A DNA stretch of 64,000 nucleotides from assembly GCA_001599755.1 (NCBI GenBank), contig BCHX01000005.1, positions 3,220,409-3,284,408 on the forward strand, in the 5' to 3' direction. A model generated the notes under the pieces. It did no database searches and was not told the DNA's origin. It was given only the letters and a program-made list of their open reading frames with translations. Of this stretch, positions 53,542-64,000 are shown in pieces. The position numbers and the translations under genes are program-made. Position 1 is the stretch's first letter, and the number at the start of each line of letters is the position of its first letter. The DNA is from Gliomastix tumulicola. Lineage: Eukaryota > Ascomycota > Sordariomycetes > Hypocreales > Bionectriaceae.

Positions 53542-55482
53542 TTAGCTGTCAAGGATGTTCCAGTATTCCTGAGGAATAGTAGGCCACTTGTCAATACCGT
53601 CCTGAATGACGGCAAGCATACCACCCTCAACATGGTTGTGGATGTGGCAGTGAAGAGCCCAAGCACCGGGGTCGGTGACATGATAGCGAATAGCCGTCCA
53701 GGTGGGGAGATTGTTGGCGGGATCAACGCCGGGTGTCATGACAGCGTCGACCTTGGGCGGGTTGACGAGGTTGAAGGCGCTAGGGTTGGCGGCGATGGCA
53801 TCGTTGACAGACTTCCAGGTCCAGGCGCCCGTACCGGAACCCAAGTGGTACATCTTGTTGCCGTGCTTGTGGACAGGGTGGGGAGGCATAGGGGTGGTGT
53901 TGGAGGCGATAAAGACGAAGTCCACCCAAGTGTTGTTCTTGGTGGTCACGAAGACTGGGTTATCCACAGTAGCCTCGTTGCGATCGGGGGCGAAGAGCAC
54001 AGGCCTGGGGGTAGAGTCGATGGCTTGAGGGTCAAGACGGGTAATGTTCAGCGCCCACTGCCAGCTGGAATCGGCCTCCATAGTGAAGCGGAAGAAGGAG
54101 TCAGCCGTCTTAGGGATGACATCGGGAGTGAACTGGGTAGCCGCCTTATGGTCGAGGAACTTGACATTGGAGTTGATGGGACCACCGGGAAGTGTGATGT
54201 AGGAGTTGGTAAGGTCTAGCGGAGCGGTGGAAGGGGTGGCGCCACCGACGGCCAGGATGGAGTGGCCGATGAGGATCTGGGGGAGAGTAGCGGCATGGAC
54301 CCGCATATTGTAGGAGCCAGCAGCTCCGGTCTTGACCATGATTGAGATGCGGTCGCCGTTGAAGAGCTCAAAGGCCTGGACCTTCTGCGGGTTGACGTAG
54401 TTTCCATCGACGGCATAGACCCACATATCAAGCTTGTCGATAGAGAAGGCAGCAAGAATGAAGTTGTTGGCACCGATCACATCGAAAGCAACCCAGGAAT
54501 TGGCGTTGGCTCGAACAACTTCACGGCTGCCCGTGGTGGCCTTGCAGCCTGAGAAGATACCAGCAGGGAAGCGGCTTGCATCGCCATCACCGTTGAAGGC
54601 CTTATTGATGTTTTGAGGGGGAATGCACCTATTCACTAGTTAGTTCCGCCTTCTTGGGGCCGTTTTGCAGGGACACACCCAAGGGAAACTAGAACTTACG
54701 CCTTATCGGTCAAATGGCTGTTAGGAATGACGTCCAAAAGCCCACGTTGTGCCGAGGTCAGAGCAGCCTCAGCTTGATTAGTATTCAGGCAGTTAACATT
54801 GCCCTTTCCATTAAAGACAACGGAGTCATAGCAAAACACCTCGATTCCGGCTTCGACGACAGCATCCCACTTATCGTGCGAGTGAAGATGAGTAATGTCA
54901 GAAACAATTAGAGGCTTGCGGACAGCCTCAGCAGCAGTGAGGGCTGCAACCTCGGAAGACGAGATCTTAGAGAAGGGGTTTGCGACAGTTGAACGAGGGT
55001 GAATGATGATAGCACCATAGAGACCATCCTCAATCTGTCCACGATAGTGGGAGTGGTACCAGTAGGAGCCGTATTGGGTAGCAGACCAGCGATAGGTGTA
55101 AGTCTCGCCCTTCTTGATAGGGCGCTGGGACACACCAGGAACACCATCGTTCCAAGGAGTGCGGAACATCTCGATACCTGTTTTCCGAGGTTAGTCAGGG
55201 CTCTTTTCAAAAAGAATATCACAAAAGAAATGGTCATTGAATACCGTGAAAGTGGACGGTGGCATTTTCAGCAACGGTGTTAGTTACGATAACCTCGACA
55301 TCGTCACCTTGGTTCACCTCGATGACGGGACCGGGCGTGGCGCCGTTGATCAGCGTGTACTTGCGGCTAAAGCCATCCGGAGCGACGTTTCCCTCTGAAA
55401 GGGAGAACCTGAAGGTCTTGAGGGCAGCCTGCGCTTGAGAGACAACGGCCGCGGCCGCAAGAGCGGTCTTGAAGAGATGCAT
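53542..55482 (-). CDS. Secreted laccase-like multicopper oxidase
   Basis: Exons 55482-55245, 55177-54700 and 54628-53542 give 600 aa; introns of 67 and 71 bp. Signal peptide MHLFKTALAAAAVVSQAQA. The four copper-binding blocks are intact: VHFHGI (first HxH), YWYHSHYRGQ (second HxH), HPVHKHGNKMYH (third) and the type-1 site LHCHIHNHVEGGM. The last copper block has Met rather than Leu/Phe as axial residue, consistent with a lower-potential oxidase. It oxidises phenols or similar donors with O2. Ascomycete enzymes of this group act in pigment formation, detoxification or lignin-related chemistry. The promoter side is 1.3 kb of gene-free sequence. Confidence 0.95.
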
Positions 55483-56786
55483 TTTGATCTCTGTTTGCTA
55501 GTACCACCCAGGAATTGACCAGCGAAGCGACTTAGCCTGTCCAAGGAATGCTTGAATGGAGTGAGTGAGAGGTTTGGAAAATTGGAGGTCATCGCCGCCT
55601 CTTTATATATATGTGGCAATGAAGCTACGATGCTCTCTCTATGCTATGAAAAGCAAAAGTTCCAGTCTACTTTGCAATTGGTCCCTGTGCCCGTATGAGC
55701 TGACCACCTCAATTACAACCCCCATGGCTGTTGAAACATGTTTGCCGGGTCCCTTTGATGCAACTCGGAACTTCGTCGTGAAGGTGTGGTAAGATATTTC
55801 TTGGCGGGGGAGGGATGCAGCTGAGGGAAGGCTTATTCGAATGCTATGCGCTATGCTCTAGGTTAACTCTATCAATGCGCTTTGACCGCGGTTCTAGAAC
55901 GCGCCCTTGCCTGCGCAGGAAGCGAAGAGCCCTCGCAAGCATGGAGCATGATCAGCTCATCCAACGGCTAAATCGGGTTTGTCGTAGCTACCAAGGGTCA
56001 CAAAAGCACCTAATCTCTATGAGGATATTCGTAGGGGGGAGGGAAGGGGGGTCGTCCCATCGGCTTCACGGCAGAGTATTGTTGCGGCGTGGGTGAAGTA
56101 CTTCACCTAAGTCCGACGTTCCCGTGAGGGACTCCTCCTCCCCTCCTCCACCCCATCTCCCAGAGATCTCAGTAGTCTTTCCGCCCCCTTCCTCTCGGGC
56201 TAACGAAAAACGCCGGCTACGATTTGCCGGCACATGCGAAAAATGCATTGACCGCCAAGATGAGGTGAGCACGCTGAGGTGAGATTTCTTTTGCCTTAAT
56301 ATGGCTTAGGAGGCGCCGGTCCCTTGCATGGCAGGGGAGGTCAGCGCTTGTGCCCCGGATTCCGAGCCGTGGGATTGTGCAGGTGGCTATTGGCTTGGCC
56401 GCGGGTGGCTGCTGCGAAAATCACAGAGCATACAAAGGTGATGACTCCCCTCTAACACATGCTGAGCGTATAATCACGCAGAATGTGATTGGGGAAGCCC
56501 GTGTCAACCTAGCCATGCCATTGTCCAATGAGAAGCACTTACAAATCCAATTATCCCCCTGCAATGTGATTCCAATGCTACAAGACTAGACCGCCTTTTC
56601 GGTTAAATAATGAGGGACTTTTTTTATTCCACTTGTTTTGTTTTTAGAACAAACCTAAAAGGCGGGTAAGAAAAAGCAAAGAACCCGAGGCATGAAAAAG
56701 GGAAATAGTAGCTACAGAGCAAACAGAAACGAAGCAAACCCTGCCAGTACTTGCCGGGCCTAGCCCTTCGTGTCGTCTATAAGGAT
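55483..56786. other. Upstream region of laccase, no supported gene
   Basis: 1.3 kb. A TATATATAT stretch lies near 55602, about 120 bp upstream of the laccase ATG, and could serve as its TATA element. Otherwise only short chance frames; no repeat or RNA gene recognised. Confidence 0.45.
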
Positions 56787-57366
56787 TCAATCATCTTCCT
56801 CCTCAAACTCGATAGTTTCTACATCCTTCGGGACGATAATGAATCCAGAATGGTCCAGTTTCGAGTCGGCAAGAACGGGACCCGTATTCATCTCAAGCCC
56901 ATCGGCTTCGTTCTTCAAGACTACTCCCGAAACTCCCATGTAGCTTCATTGCCCTTGTCTCTGCTAGGATGAATGACCAGCTCGAAGACTAGATGTTTCT
57001 TGGGATGACAGTCACACGTGAAACGGAACTCGGGTTGAACACCGCTCAGCTCATGCTCGTCCGAGATGGCTTCCTTCCCATATAGCCGATGCAGGGGTGC
57101 CGCGCTTCCGGTGAAGCTGTACGGCTTTGTGGCATATCGTGCTGTAACCATCCCAGATCCCGTGCACTTGGCGGGACCCAGCAGTCGCTACTATGCACAG
57201 AGTACTTATTGGACTCATGTTCCCATGAGTCTCTGTCTTTGGCAACGCCTCCGACAAGGGATTGGTCTAGTACAATTACCCAATCAATTTTACTTGCGAG
57301 ACTAGCTGGAAGGATCGTGACCTTCTTCAGCTTGAGGAAAAGATCATCATGATTTGAAGCCTTCAT
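56787..57366 (-). pseudogene. Possible decayed or mis-framed gene of unknown family
   Basis: The minus strand shows three coding-like segments in shifting frames. The first starts MKASNHDDLFLKLKKVTIL (57366 down). The second covers about 57175-56921, with GMVTARYATKPYSFTG and FRFTCDCHPKKHLVFELV. The third runs to the stop at 56789, with SGFIIVPKDVETIEFEEEDD. The second and third are offset by one base near 56920-56935, with stops between, and no good GT...AG intron joins them. It may be a true gene with introns I cannot resolve, or a frameshifted remnant. No known domain. Confidence 0.35.
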
Positions 57367-57772
57367 TTTGCTAGATCCTGAGATGGGATGGCAAGTTGAG
57401 ATGGTGATGGAGATAATAGTTTCTTTGCTCTGGCGACAGCAAGCTTGCTTTTATGCATAGATACTGATTAATGATTCAATTTTACAGTTTAATTCTGCAC
57501 TTCGTGATGAAATGAAAAGTCTATTATCAAGATAAACGTGTATAATTTGCGAGCTGATTGCAATAGGTAAGATCATGTGTTGTTCTATATATTGAGGAGA
57601 GGACAAAGGGCATGGTAGTAGTATAACTGCATAAGAACGCTCATGAATCTCCTGTGAATACTTCACTGTGATTTGTTGTCCTGTATTTTCCTTTCAAAAC
57701 TCCCGAGGAAAAAGTAGATATATAAGTAAAAACATATATGAATAAGTAGGAGCACAGAAAATCCTATATAAA
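57367..57772. other. AT-rich spacer
   Basis: 406 bp, strongly AT-rich, between two degraded-looking segments. No supported feature. Confidence 0.45.
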
Positions 57773-58057
57773 CTATATTACTCCTAGGAGCCCCCTAATA
57801 GTATCATCTTCACACTGCTTTGCTGCCTTCTTTATATTATATGTCACTAGAGCACCCTGTTCTAGTAGAAGTTGCACTGCATGCACGTTTCCGTGCTTTA
57901 CTGCAGCGTATAGTGGTGGTTTGCCAAACCTATCGGTTGTGATATCTGCCCCGTAACGCGCGCAAGTAAAATTCACATGGATGCGTGATTCTGTTGCGTT
58001 GCGTAGTAAGCCGGCGTCTTGAAGTCTAAGCACCTTGTGTTCACAGGCGCTCCACCT
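57773..58057 (-). pseudogene. Ankyrin-repeat gene fragment
   Basis: The last 95 codons of a 165-codon minus-strand frame encode about one and a half ankyrin repeats: DRFGKPPLYAAVKHGNVHAV, then LLLEQGALVTYN, with a helical end ADxxx-like KKAAKQCEDDTIRGLLGVI before the stop at 57773. Upstream of 58057 the frame turns into unrelated sequence with no start or splice site that restores a protein. The surrounding DNA is AT-rich. I read it as the 3' end of a decayed ankyrin gene. Confidence 0.5.
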
Positions 58058-59421
58058 ATAATGAGAAGTCCTGCTATTACCTGGAAACGGATGACAGGTT
58101 CGCGTTCTCGGCTTGAGGCACGGGCTTAAAATAAAGACGCCTAGGCGCCTGTGTGGGCATGTCTGCGCAGGAATTATATCTTGGCTACCCCGCATGTCTG
58201 TCATAGGTACAGAATACTTTCCAGCCGCCAGTCCCCCGAGCTGTTCTGACCGCCAAAAACGGCGGCACAATCCGCCAAATCTGGCGGCTCCAACAGCAAC
58301 TTCTCGACTTATGCTGTAAACAAAGGCATATAAAGTAGCATCGATGAAACACCTTTATCTCGTCTGATATCTGTACTGTTCAAGATATATTTGGGTCGAC
58401 CTGAACCGCCACACACTCGTTTCAATAGACAGCTAGCTATTCTACAGCCTGAAGAAGAGTATAAGGTAGCTTTACTTTGAGCGCCCATGAGCTTGACCAT
58501 TTAGGCAAATTCCTGGCTGCCCATGGCATGATATATTATTCAATGCACGGTAGACGTAATGCCCGGGCGACAGAATTGTCTCTACAAATAAGAATCTCTT
58601 CCCAGGCATTGTTCAGGGTCATCAAATGGAAATTATTGAACTGTAAAAGAAAAAAGAAAAATTCAGGAATGTACCCAAATGTACAGTACCGCTTGAAGAT
58701 AATGCATGCAGACTGCCTCTATGAAGTGACCCAGTCGGCAACTAGAAAAACTAGACATCATCTAAAACAAGGTGGATGGCTTGCGTTGTCAGTGAATGCT
58801 AGATGTTAGCTGATGACCACGGAAGAAGGGCAATTTGGAAGCGAGATATGGTACTTTGATGTTGTGAATATTACCGGCGTATCAAGTCAGATTCTCTACG
58901 TACCTTTGGGATTCAACAGAGAGGGCCGTATCTTAATCTCACCTAGTAAGCACATGTGAACTATGAGTTCTTCGCCTTGCTTTACGATCGAACATCAATG
59001 GATTGCTCGTCTAAGTCCCAGTATACCTCAAAGCAGAACGCCCTGTCGCTTACATCATCCCGTGACGGGAGGATACGTGGCTGTGGTGGGTTGGGTTGCC
59101 CTACATCACTCTGTGAGGTGCTCACCGAAATTAATGATTCACATATGCCGGTCTTGAGGATAGACATTTACAATTTTCAATGCATTCACCCGCAACAATT
59201 TTGCGGAAATCAGCCGGTAGCATGGGCAGTGCCGCGTCAGCTCTCTTGTTCTCAACTCGCTGTCCCTCCCCCTCCCCGCAAAGACTGACACCCACCACCG
59301 GATGAAATGCCCCCGAAGGCGATTCACTCCAATTCATCCGAGAGCATAGAGGGGCCAGCAGCTCATTTCCCCGCTGCATCTCCCTGAAGCTCCCAATCCC
59401 CGTTCCGACCACAGAGCAGTA
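58058..59421. other. Gene-poor AT-rich region and SDR promoter
   Basis: 1.36 kb. The right half must contain the promoter of the SDR gene. Frames at 58477-58809 and 58956-59288 (plus) have no coherent composition. No terminal repeats or RNA genes found. Confidence 0.4.
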
Positions 59422-60262
59422 ATGATGGATTCGCCTTTCAAAGACAAGGTCTACGCCATCACTGGCGGCGCGAGCGGCATCGGCCTGGCCACGGCGAAGC
59501 TCATCTCCGAAAAGGGTGGCATCGTATGCATCGCCGATGCAAACAAGACGGCGCTGGACGAGGTCGAGAAGTATCTTACGGAGAAGGACCCGGACATCCA
59601 GTTCAGCGTCCATCACGTCGATGTCGCAGATAAGCTGCGAGTTCAGCTGTGGATTGCCGATATCAAGAGGACATTTGGTCGTCTGGACGGCGCGGCGAAC
59701 ATCGCTGGCGTCACAGGCAAGGATCACGGGCTAAAGCCCGTCCAGGACTTGGACGACGACGAATGGGACAAGATCATTGGAGTGAACCTCACGGGGACAA
59801 TGTACTGCCTACGGGAGGAGCTCAAAGTGATTGAGCCCAAAGGCTCCATTGTCAACATGGCGTCAATCCACGCTACGAATGGTAAGCTGACGCGTTCCAG
59901 AACCTGCGCAGCCAACGAGGGCGTACCGGTCGTTAACAGATTTGTGAGCAGGGATGGCGAACTACGCCGCCTACGCAGCAAGCAAGCACGGCGTCCTAGG
60001 CCTTACCAGGTCTGCAGCAAAGGAAAACGGAGCGCGTGAAGTTCGCGTCAACGCTGTTGCCCCGGGTCCCATCTACACCAACATGATGCAGGAGCATTGG
60101 AACAGGACGGACCGGCCTGTTGACGCGCCGTTCGACGACCCAATCGCTTTCCAGAGGCAAGGGACGGCCGATGAAGTTGCCAAGGTGATACTGTTCTTGC
60201 TCGGGCCTGACAGCTCGTTTGTGAGTGGAAGTTGCTATTCGGTCGATGGGGCGTGGCTGTAA
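59422..60262 (+). CDS. Short-chain dehydrogenase/reductase (classical SDR)
   Basis: Exons 59422-59881 and 59952-60262, phase 1 intron of 70 bp (GTAAGC...GAGCAG), 256 aa. NAD(P) motif TGGASGIG (residues 14-21), the stabilising ANIAGV (NNAG-like), catalytic Ser in VNMASIHATNG, and the Tyr161-x-x-x-Lys165 pair in YAAYAASKHG, followed by the NAVAPGPIYTNM block. Asp in CIADAN after the second strand favours NAD(H). Ends VSGSCYSVDGAWL, as in typical FabG-like SDRs. The substrate is unknown; it stands alone between decayed ankyrin segments. A second ATG is at codon 2. Confidence 0.93.
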
Positions 60263-60790
60263 GTCGGCACAGGTGTTTATGGGACGCTTTCTTACTACTA
60301 GTAGTAGTCATTCAGCCTCACCCAAGGCGTAATAATCCAACTATCTCGCTATTCCGACTTGAGTTGAATGATCGAATCTAGAGGATGCTTAGGGGGTCTA
60401 TGTTCCGGCGCGACATGGTGAAAACATATGCGCATTGAGGTGGCAGCTCTTCGTATAGTGCTTTCAAGCTACAAGCAAATATCTGATGCAGAAGGAAAAA
60501 TCTCTACTAGGGTGCATTCTTTGGGACTTGGCGGGATTCTTCAGTGCTGGTAGATCTGCAAGCTCGCCTGACTGGCTGATTCACCTCTTCAGTGGCTGTG
60601 CTAGCTGCGTGTCTGTGGCTGTATGCATGAGGATGGGGCACTCACCTGCAAGGCGAATTCCAGGCCAGCTGCCTTACATGGTTCGCATCTCATGCGGGGT
60701 TTATCTGGCGCGGAAGGCAGTCGTGAATTTCCCAGTGGCCGAAATGGCTTGCCCGGTTCGGCAAGTCGAGACTTACGGGACCTTGCCTAG
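60263..60790. other. Intergenic upstream of the ankyrin gene
   Basis: 528 bp. A 103-codon plus frame (60486-60797) starts with ATG but has no domain or composition support and ends just before the ankyrin coding segment. A 5' exon of the ankyrin gene might be hidden here; I could not identify it. Confidence 0.35.
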
Positions 60791-63331
60791 TCCTTAGGAG
60801 CTAGGCAGGGGCTACCACTATCCTTCACAAACGACCATTCTCTCACGGAGGCTGAGCCTGTACTTCAACTCCTTCAGCAAATAGTCTACAAGGCCTCAAA
60901 TTCATTACTCGATGAGTCCGCTTGGCCTAGAGTCGTGGAAATGATCGGCAACGTCAGCTATTCAACCGCGCTGGAGAAGATTATCAAAACCCCAGGCCCA
61001 GCTATGGAAATTTTCGCTTCAATGCTCTTATCCAAAGCGATTATAGCTCGCAGCACTGAAGTTGTAAGATTGCTTCTTCGGAACGGGGTTTCTTTGAATT
61101 CTCCTATCGTTCGGCGTGAAATTAAGAGTGGCCCATGGGATTATAGCCCATGGGATCCTAATCCATGGAAACCTAGCTCAACGAAGGCTAGGCTGGACAC
61201 GGCTCGCCTGCTTATGTCCTTTGGTGCCGATGCAAGCCTGATGAAGCTCGTGGAAGATGGACAGCCGTACAGTCTCCTGACATCAGACAAGTCTGTGGTA
61301 CTGCCAACCGCTTTGGTGGAGACCGTATCTCCAGCGCGTGTGCCTGTCGAGACTTGGAAACCGAATCATGCATCCGAATCCGGTTTGCCTGGTTTCTCAA
61401 ACACCACGGATAAACCCGCCCACTCCTCGAAGCCTGTGGAACCATCGGAACGGGACTGGCTCTCTATATATGAGGTGGTCGAATCTGGTGATCTGGGAAT
61501 ACTTCGCAAGTGGCTTTCGGACTATAGTTAACTGAGTTTCTTACTTTCTGCAGTTATTGCAGACGGCATCTTTGCGACGGCAAAAGTGGTCATAGACTAC
61601 GGGGTCGAAAATGCCATGCATAGTCGCATCCCTGGTCACACAGCTCATGTTGCGTGGCTCCTAGCAAAAAACGAGGAGGAGCGGTGTTCTTATTTTGGTC
61701 CCATCAGCACAATCAAGTGTCTAGTTCACTGTTTCCAATACTACACCCAGCTAGTGAGCAGAGAGTATCAGTTCACACCGTGGATAAACGAGCGTCTGCG
61801 GATTGCTGTGAGCCGCGTGCACTGTGAAAGAGTATCCTATTTTCTTCAGAATGGTGCACAAGCAAGCAGTTTGAGGGGAATCCCTCCCCCTAACGTCGAT
61901 TGGAGCGATGACCAGAAGGAAGGCCAGGCAGCCATGATACTCGACCTAGTTGACCAAGGACTCGACGTCAACTCTTATGATAATGAGCACGGTACAAACT
62001 CAACCCTCTCGTTCGGCGTATCGGCTGAGCACTTTGCGATGGTCCGTATTCTCCTGGAAAAAGGCGCCCGCGTTTGCTGCTTTGCGGCGCAAAGCAGATG
62101 GTCTCCTCTTCACTTGGCACTGCAAGGCCGGAGCGAGATCTTTTCCCTCGAAACGGCAAAAGCATTGATATCACGGGGTGCAGATATGGCTTCCTACGAG
62201 TCTCTTTGCTGGGATCTAACGCACAAGTGCTCGGAGTCGGAGACCATTCGCAAATTTGGCCATTGGCTGATGAATTATTTGCCCGACCACAACCCCATGG
62301 GGGGACATCGCTATGAATATAGCCTATGCTTTCGTGGCACGCCAATTCAAGCTGCATGCTTCGGCGGATTTACAAGGGCTTTCAGACTTCTTGAGGAGAC
62401 CGGTGCCGATGTACATGCGTCTGCCGCGGATGGCTCAGGCTTGACGGCTCTCCAAGCTGCTATCCATGGTGGCCCCGAATTTTGGGACCATATTACGACT
62501 CCTGCAGGTACTAACGCCTAGGATCAGATAGTCGAAAACTTGATTCGAGCCGGTGCGGATGTCAATGCTCCAGCAGCTATCGATGCCGGTTTTACGGCCC
62601 TGCAGATGGCGATTTTGCAAAAACGTGAAGTCATCACGAAGAAGCTTCTCACCCTAGGCGCCGATATCCACTGCAGGTCTTCTACAAAAGTCGGATGCAC
62701 AGCACTCCAAGCAGCTGCCATATCAGGAAACGTTGAATTAGTTTTTACCTTGCTAGAGGCCAACGCCGATGTCAACTCCGCTCCTGGATCCGACTATGGC
62801 AAGACCGCTCTCCAAGCTGCTTGTTGTATCAACAATATGGAAATGGCGGAGGCTCTACTCGAACACGGCGCAGATGCTAATGCCCCTCCTTGCAGGGTTC
62901 GAGGAGCAACCGCACTACAGTATGCCGCAATGAATGGCAACTTAGATCTAGTGGTCAGACTTCTCGGGGCAGGGGCAGATATTAACGGCCCAGCTGCCGC
63001 TGTAGATAGACGTACGGCCTTGGAAGCCGCTGCGGAGAACGGACGCCTGGACATTATGCACCTGCTCTTACAAGAAGATCCGGATCTGGACGAGTCGAGC
63101 ACGCGTGAGAAGTGCAAAAGAGCGGCTGACCTAGCCGAAAAGGAGGCACGAAGGCCTATCGCAGCGTTTCTTCGAGACTGGAGGAGACCTTCTAGCAACG
63201 AGGCATTCGTTACATTGCCTGACCCTGGGTTTGTCAACCCGCAGGATTTGTTTCTAGGGGAATTTGCCGACTTAAGTGATATCACGTTTTCCTATAAAAA
63301 CACCATTTCTACTTTGATAGGTCATCTATGA
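60791..63331 (+). pseudogene. Ankyrin-repeat protein gene, frame interrupted by two in-frame stops
   Basis: One frame carries about 840 codons of ankyrin-type protein from after a TAG at 60788-60790 to the TAG/TGA-type end at 63331. It is broken by TAA at 61529-61531 and TAG at 62519-62521; all three segments share the same phase. The last third has regular repeats (LIRAGADVNAPAAID, GCTALQAAAISGN, GKTALQAACCINN, GATALQYAAMNGN, RTALEAAAENGRLDI). The TAA sits inside an apparent repeat, with LSFLLSAVIADGIF running on directly after it, so an intron there is unlikely. The TAG is preceded by a perfect TACTAAC branch-site-like motif, but no matching donor gives a clean repeat. No ATG begins the first segment. 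Confidence 0.6.
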
Positions 63332-64000
63332 GAGAGCCGTTAAGTGTTCCTCGTGATAAACTGGAGACGATGTTCGCCACGATCTCATGAAGCTCCGACG
63401 TGCCCCCATTTTGCATTGTTGGCACAGAAACTGGCAGTCTTAATCTTCATGCCCCATAATGAGATTGGCACTCCCTGATCCGTCTCTATCAATTTCTCCA
63501 TGATATGATCGGACGTGATGGTCAACTTGGAACGTCGCAAGAAGATTTTGTACGCGTGGAGATCTCTGCTGTACCCGGTCGAGTGGTCCGCCAAAGAGGC
63601 ACTGGGCCTGAAATAATGAATAAAAAACAGCCTTCAAATCTTCCCTAACTTGTCGGGAGACGGCATAGGCTGAATACATACAGGCCACTAGAGCTCCTGC
63701 ACCTTACGCCGGGGATATCCGTAGCCTCCCCATCATCGCTTCTCAGCAGCGCATTAGACAGTCCTCTAAATGACCGCATTTCTGTCCACTAGACTGCCAA
63801 AGATGACAGGACCGGAAATCGCTTCATCATTTCCACCAATTTGGCATTATTGCCCACTCATTGACGCCTTCTATCGATAGGGCTGCGACTATCAAGCCTA
63901 GAAGGCCTGGATCGTTGCTAGCTTCATCGAACCCCTGAAGGTCGGCCCCGCCTACCACCGTCCACGCTTCCATTCGCGGCCGCCAAGCGCCGACTAGCAG
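63332..64000. other. Right-edge region without a supported gene
   Basis: 669 bp after the ankyrin frame. Minus-strand frames of 69-82 codons (63385-63688) have no recognisable features. Nothing else seen before the window ends. Confidence 0.4.

Noticed and set aside
52013..55482. Secondary-metabolite cluster around the methyltransferase and laccase
   Set aside because: No polyketide synthase, NRPS, terpene synthase or prenyltransferase anywhere in the window.
60486..60797. 103-codon plus frame before the ankyrin gene
   Set aside because: No recognisable sequence, and it does not splice in phase to the ankyrin segment.
61527..61553. A 27-bp GT...CAG intron that would remove the TAA in the ankyrin frame
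   Set aside because: Too short for a fungal spliceosomal intron, and it would delete residues that continue an ankyrin repeat.
61488..61553. A 66-bp intron with donor GTGATC at the same place
   Set aside because: The phase works, but it would remove a good ankyrin helix (DLGILRKWLS) and the donor is poor.
62469..62531. A 63-bp intron (GTGGCC...GATAG) across the TAG
   Set aside because: It keeps the frame but leaves an ankyrin repeat about six residues short; the donor is weak.
1..64000. tRNA genes, CRISPR arrays, transposons
   Set aside because: No GGTTCGANTCC-type B box in a cloverleaf context, no regularly spaced repeats, and no reverse transcriptase, integrase or transposase motifs were found by reading.

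Overview
The window is nuclear DNA of a filamentous ascomycete (Pezizomycotina, most likely a Sordariomycete-type genome). The evidence is: genes with short GT...AG introns of about 47-100 bp; gene families typical of moulds (Zn2Cys6 regulator, Dal5-type MFS permease, a NACHT-domain NLR, ascomycete laccase, LaeA-like methyltransferase, ankyrin proteins); an augmin HAUS6 subunit; and no operons or Shine-Dalgarno sites. All gene models below were spliced by eye: reading frame, splice consensus and phase were checked across each junction.

Left part (0-17 kb), mostly housekeeping: C-terminal end of an unknown gene, cytosolic ribosomal protein eS17, mitoribosomal Mrp51, queuine tRNA-ribosyltransferase catalytic subunit, a Ser/Thr-rich GPI-anchored surface protein, mitoribosomal bS21m, a HAUS6-like augmin subunit, a D-2-hydroxyacid dehydrogenase and a 2-oxoglutarate/Fe(II)-type oxygenase.

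Middle (17-35 kb), a compact catabolic block: a class III aminotransferase followed by four successive head-to-head gene pairs: class II aldolase / FAD-dependent DAO-type oxidoreductase; P5C-dehydrogenase-type ALDH / Zn2Cys6 regulator; DUF3445 haem-dependent N-demethylase-like protein / Dal5-type permease; beta-hydroxyacid dehydrogenase with a doubled C-terminal domain / class II fructose-bisphosphate-type aldolase. Two of the shared promoters are packed with HGATAR (AreA/NIT2-type) motifs. I infer a nitrogen-regulated pathway that takes up an N-methylated imino or amino acid (for instance a proline betaine-like compound), demethylates and oxidises it, and finishes through a P5CDH-like step. 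The last pair looks like a threonate/erythronate-type sugar-acid module. This is the best candidate for an undescribed system in the window.

Right part (35-64 kb), accessory: an acidic protein of unknown function, a membrane-tethered metallophosphoesterase, several lineage-specific hypotheticals, one protein with an MGCSSSK dual-acylation N-terminus and a nucleotidyltransferase-like core, a GNAT acetyltransferase, a 1016-aa NACHT NLR, a pentapeptide-repeat mini-ORF, a SAM methyltransferase, a secreted laccase, an SDR, and decayed ankyrin and other gene remnants. I found no tRNA, rRNA, CRISPR array, transposase or reverse transcriptase.
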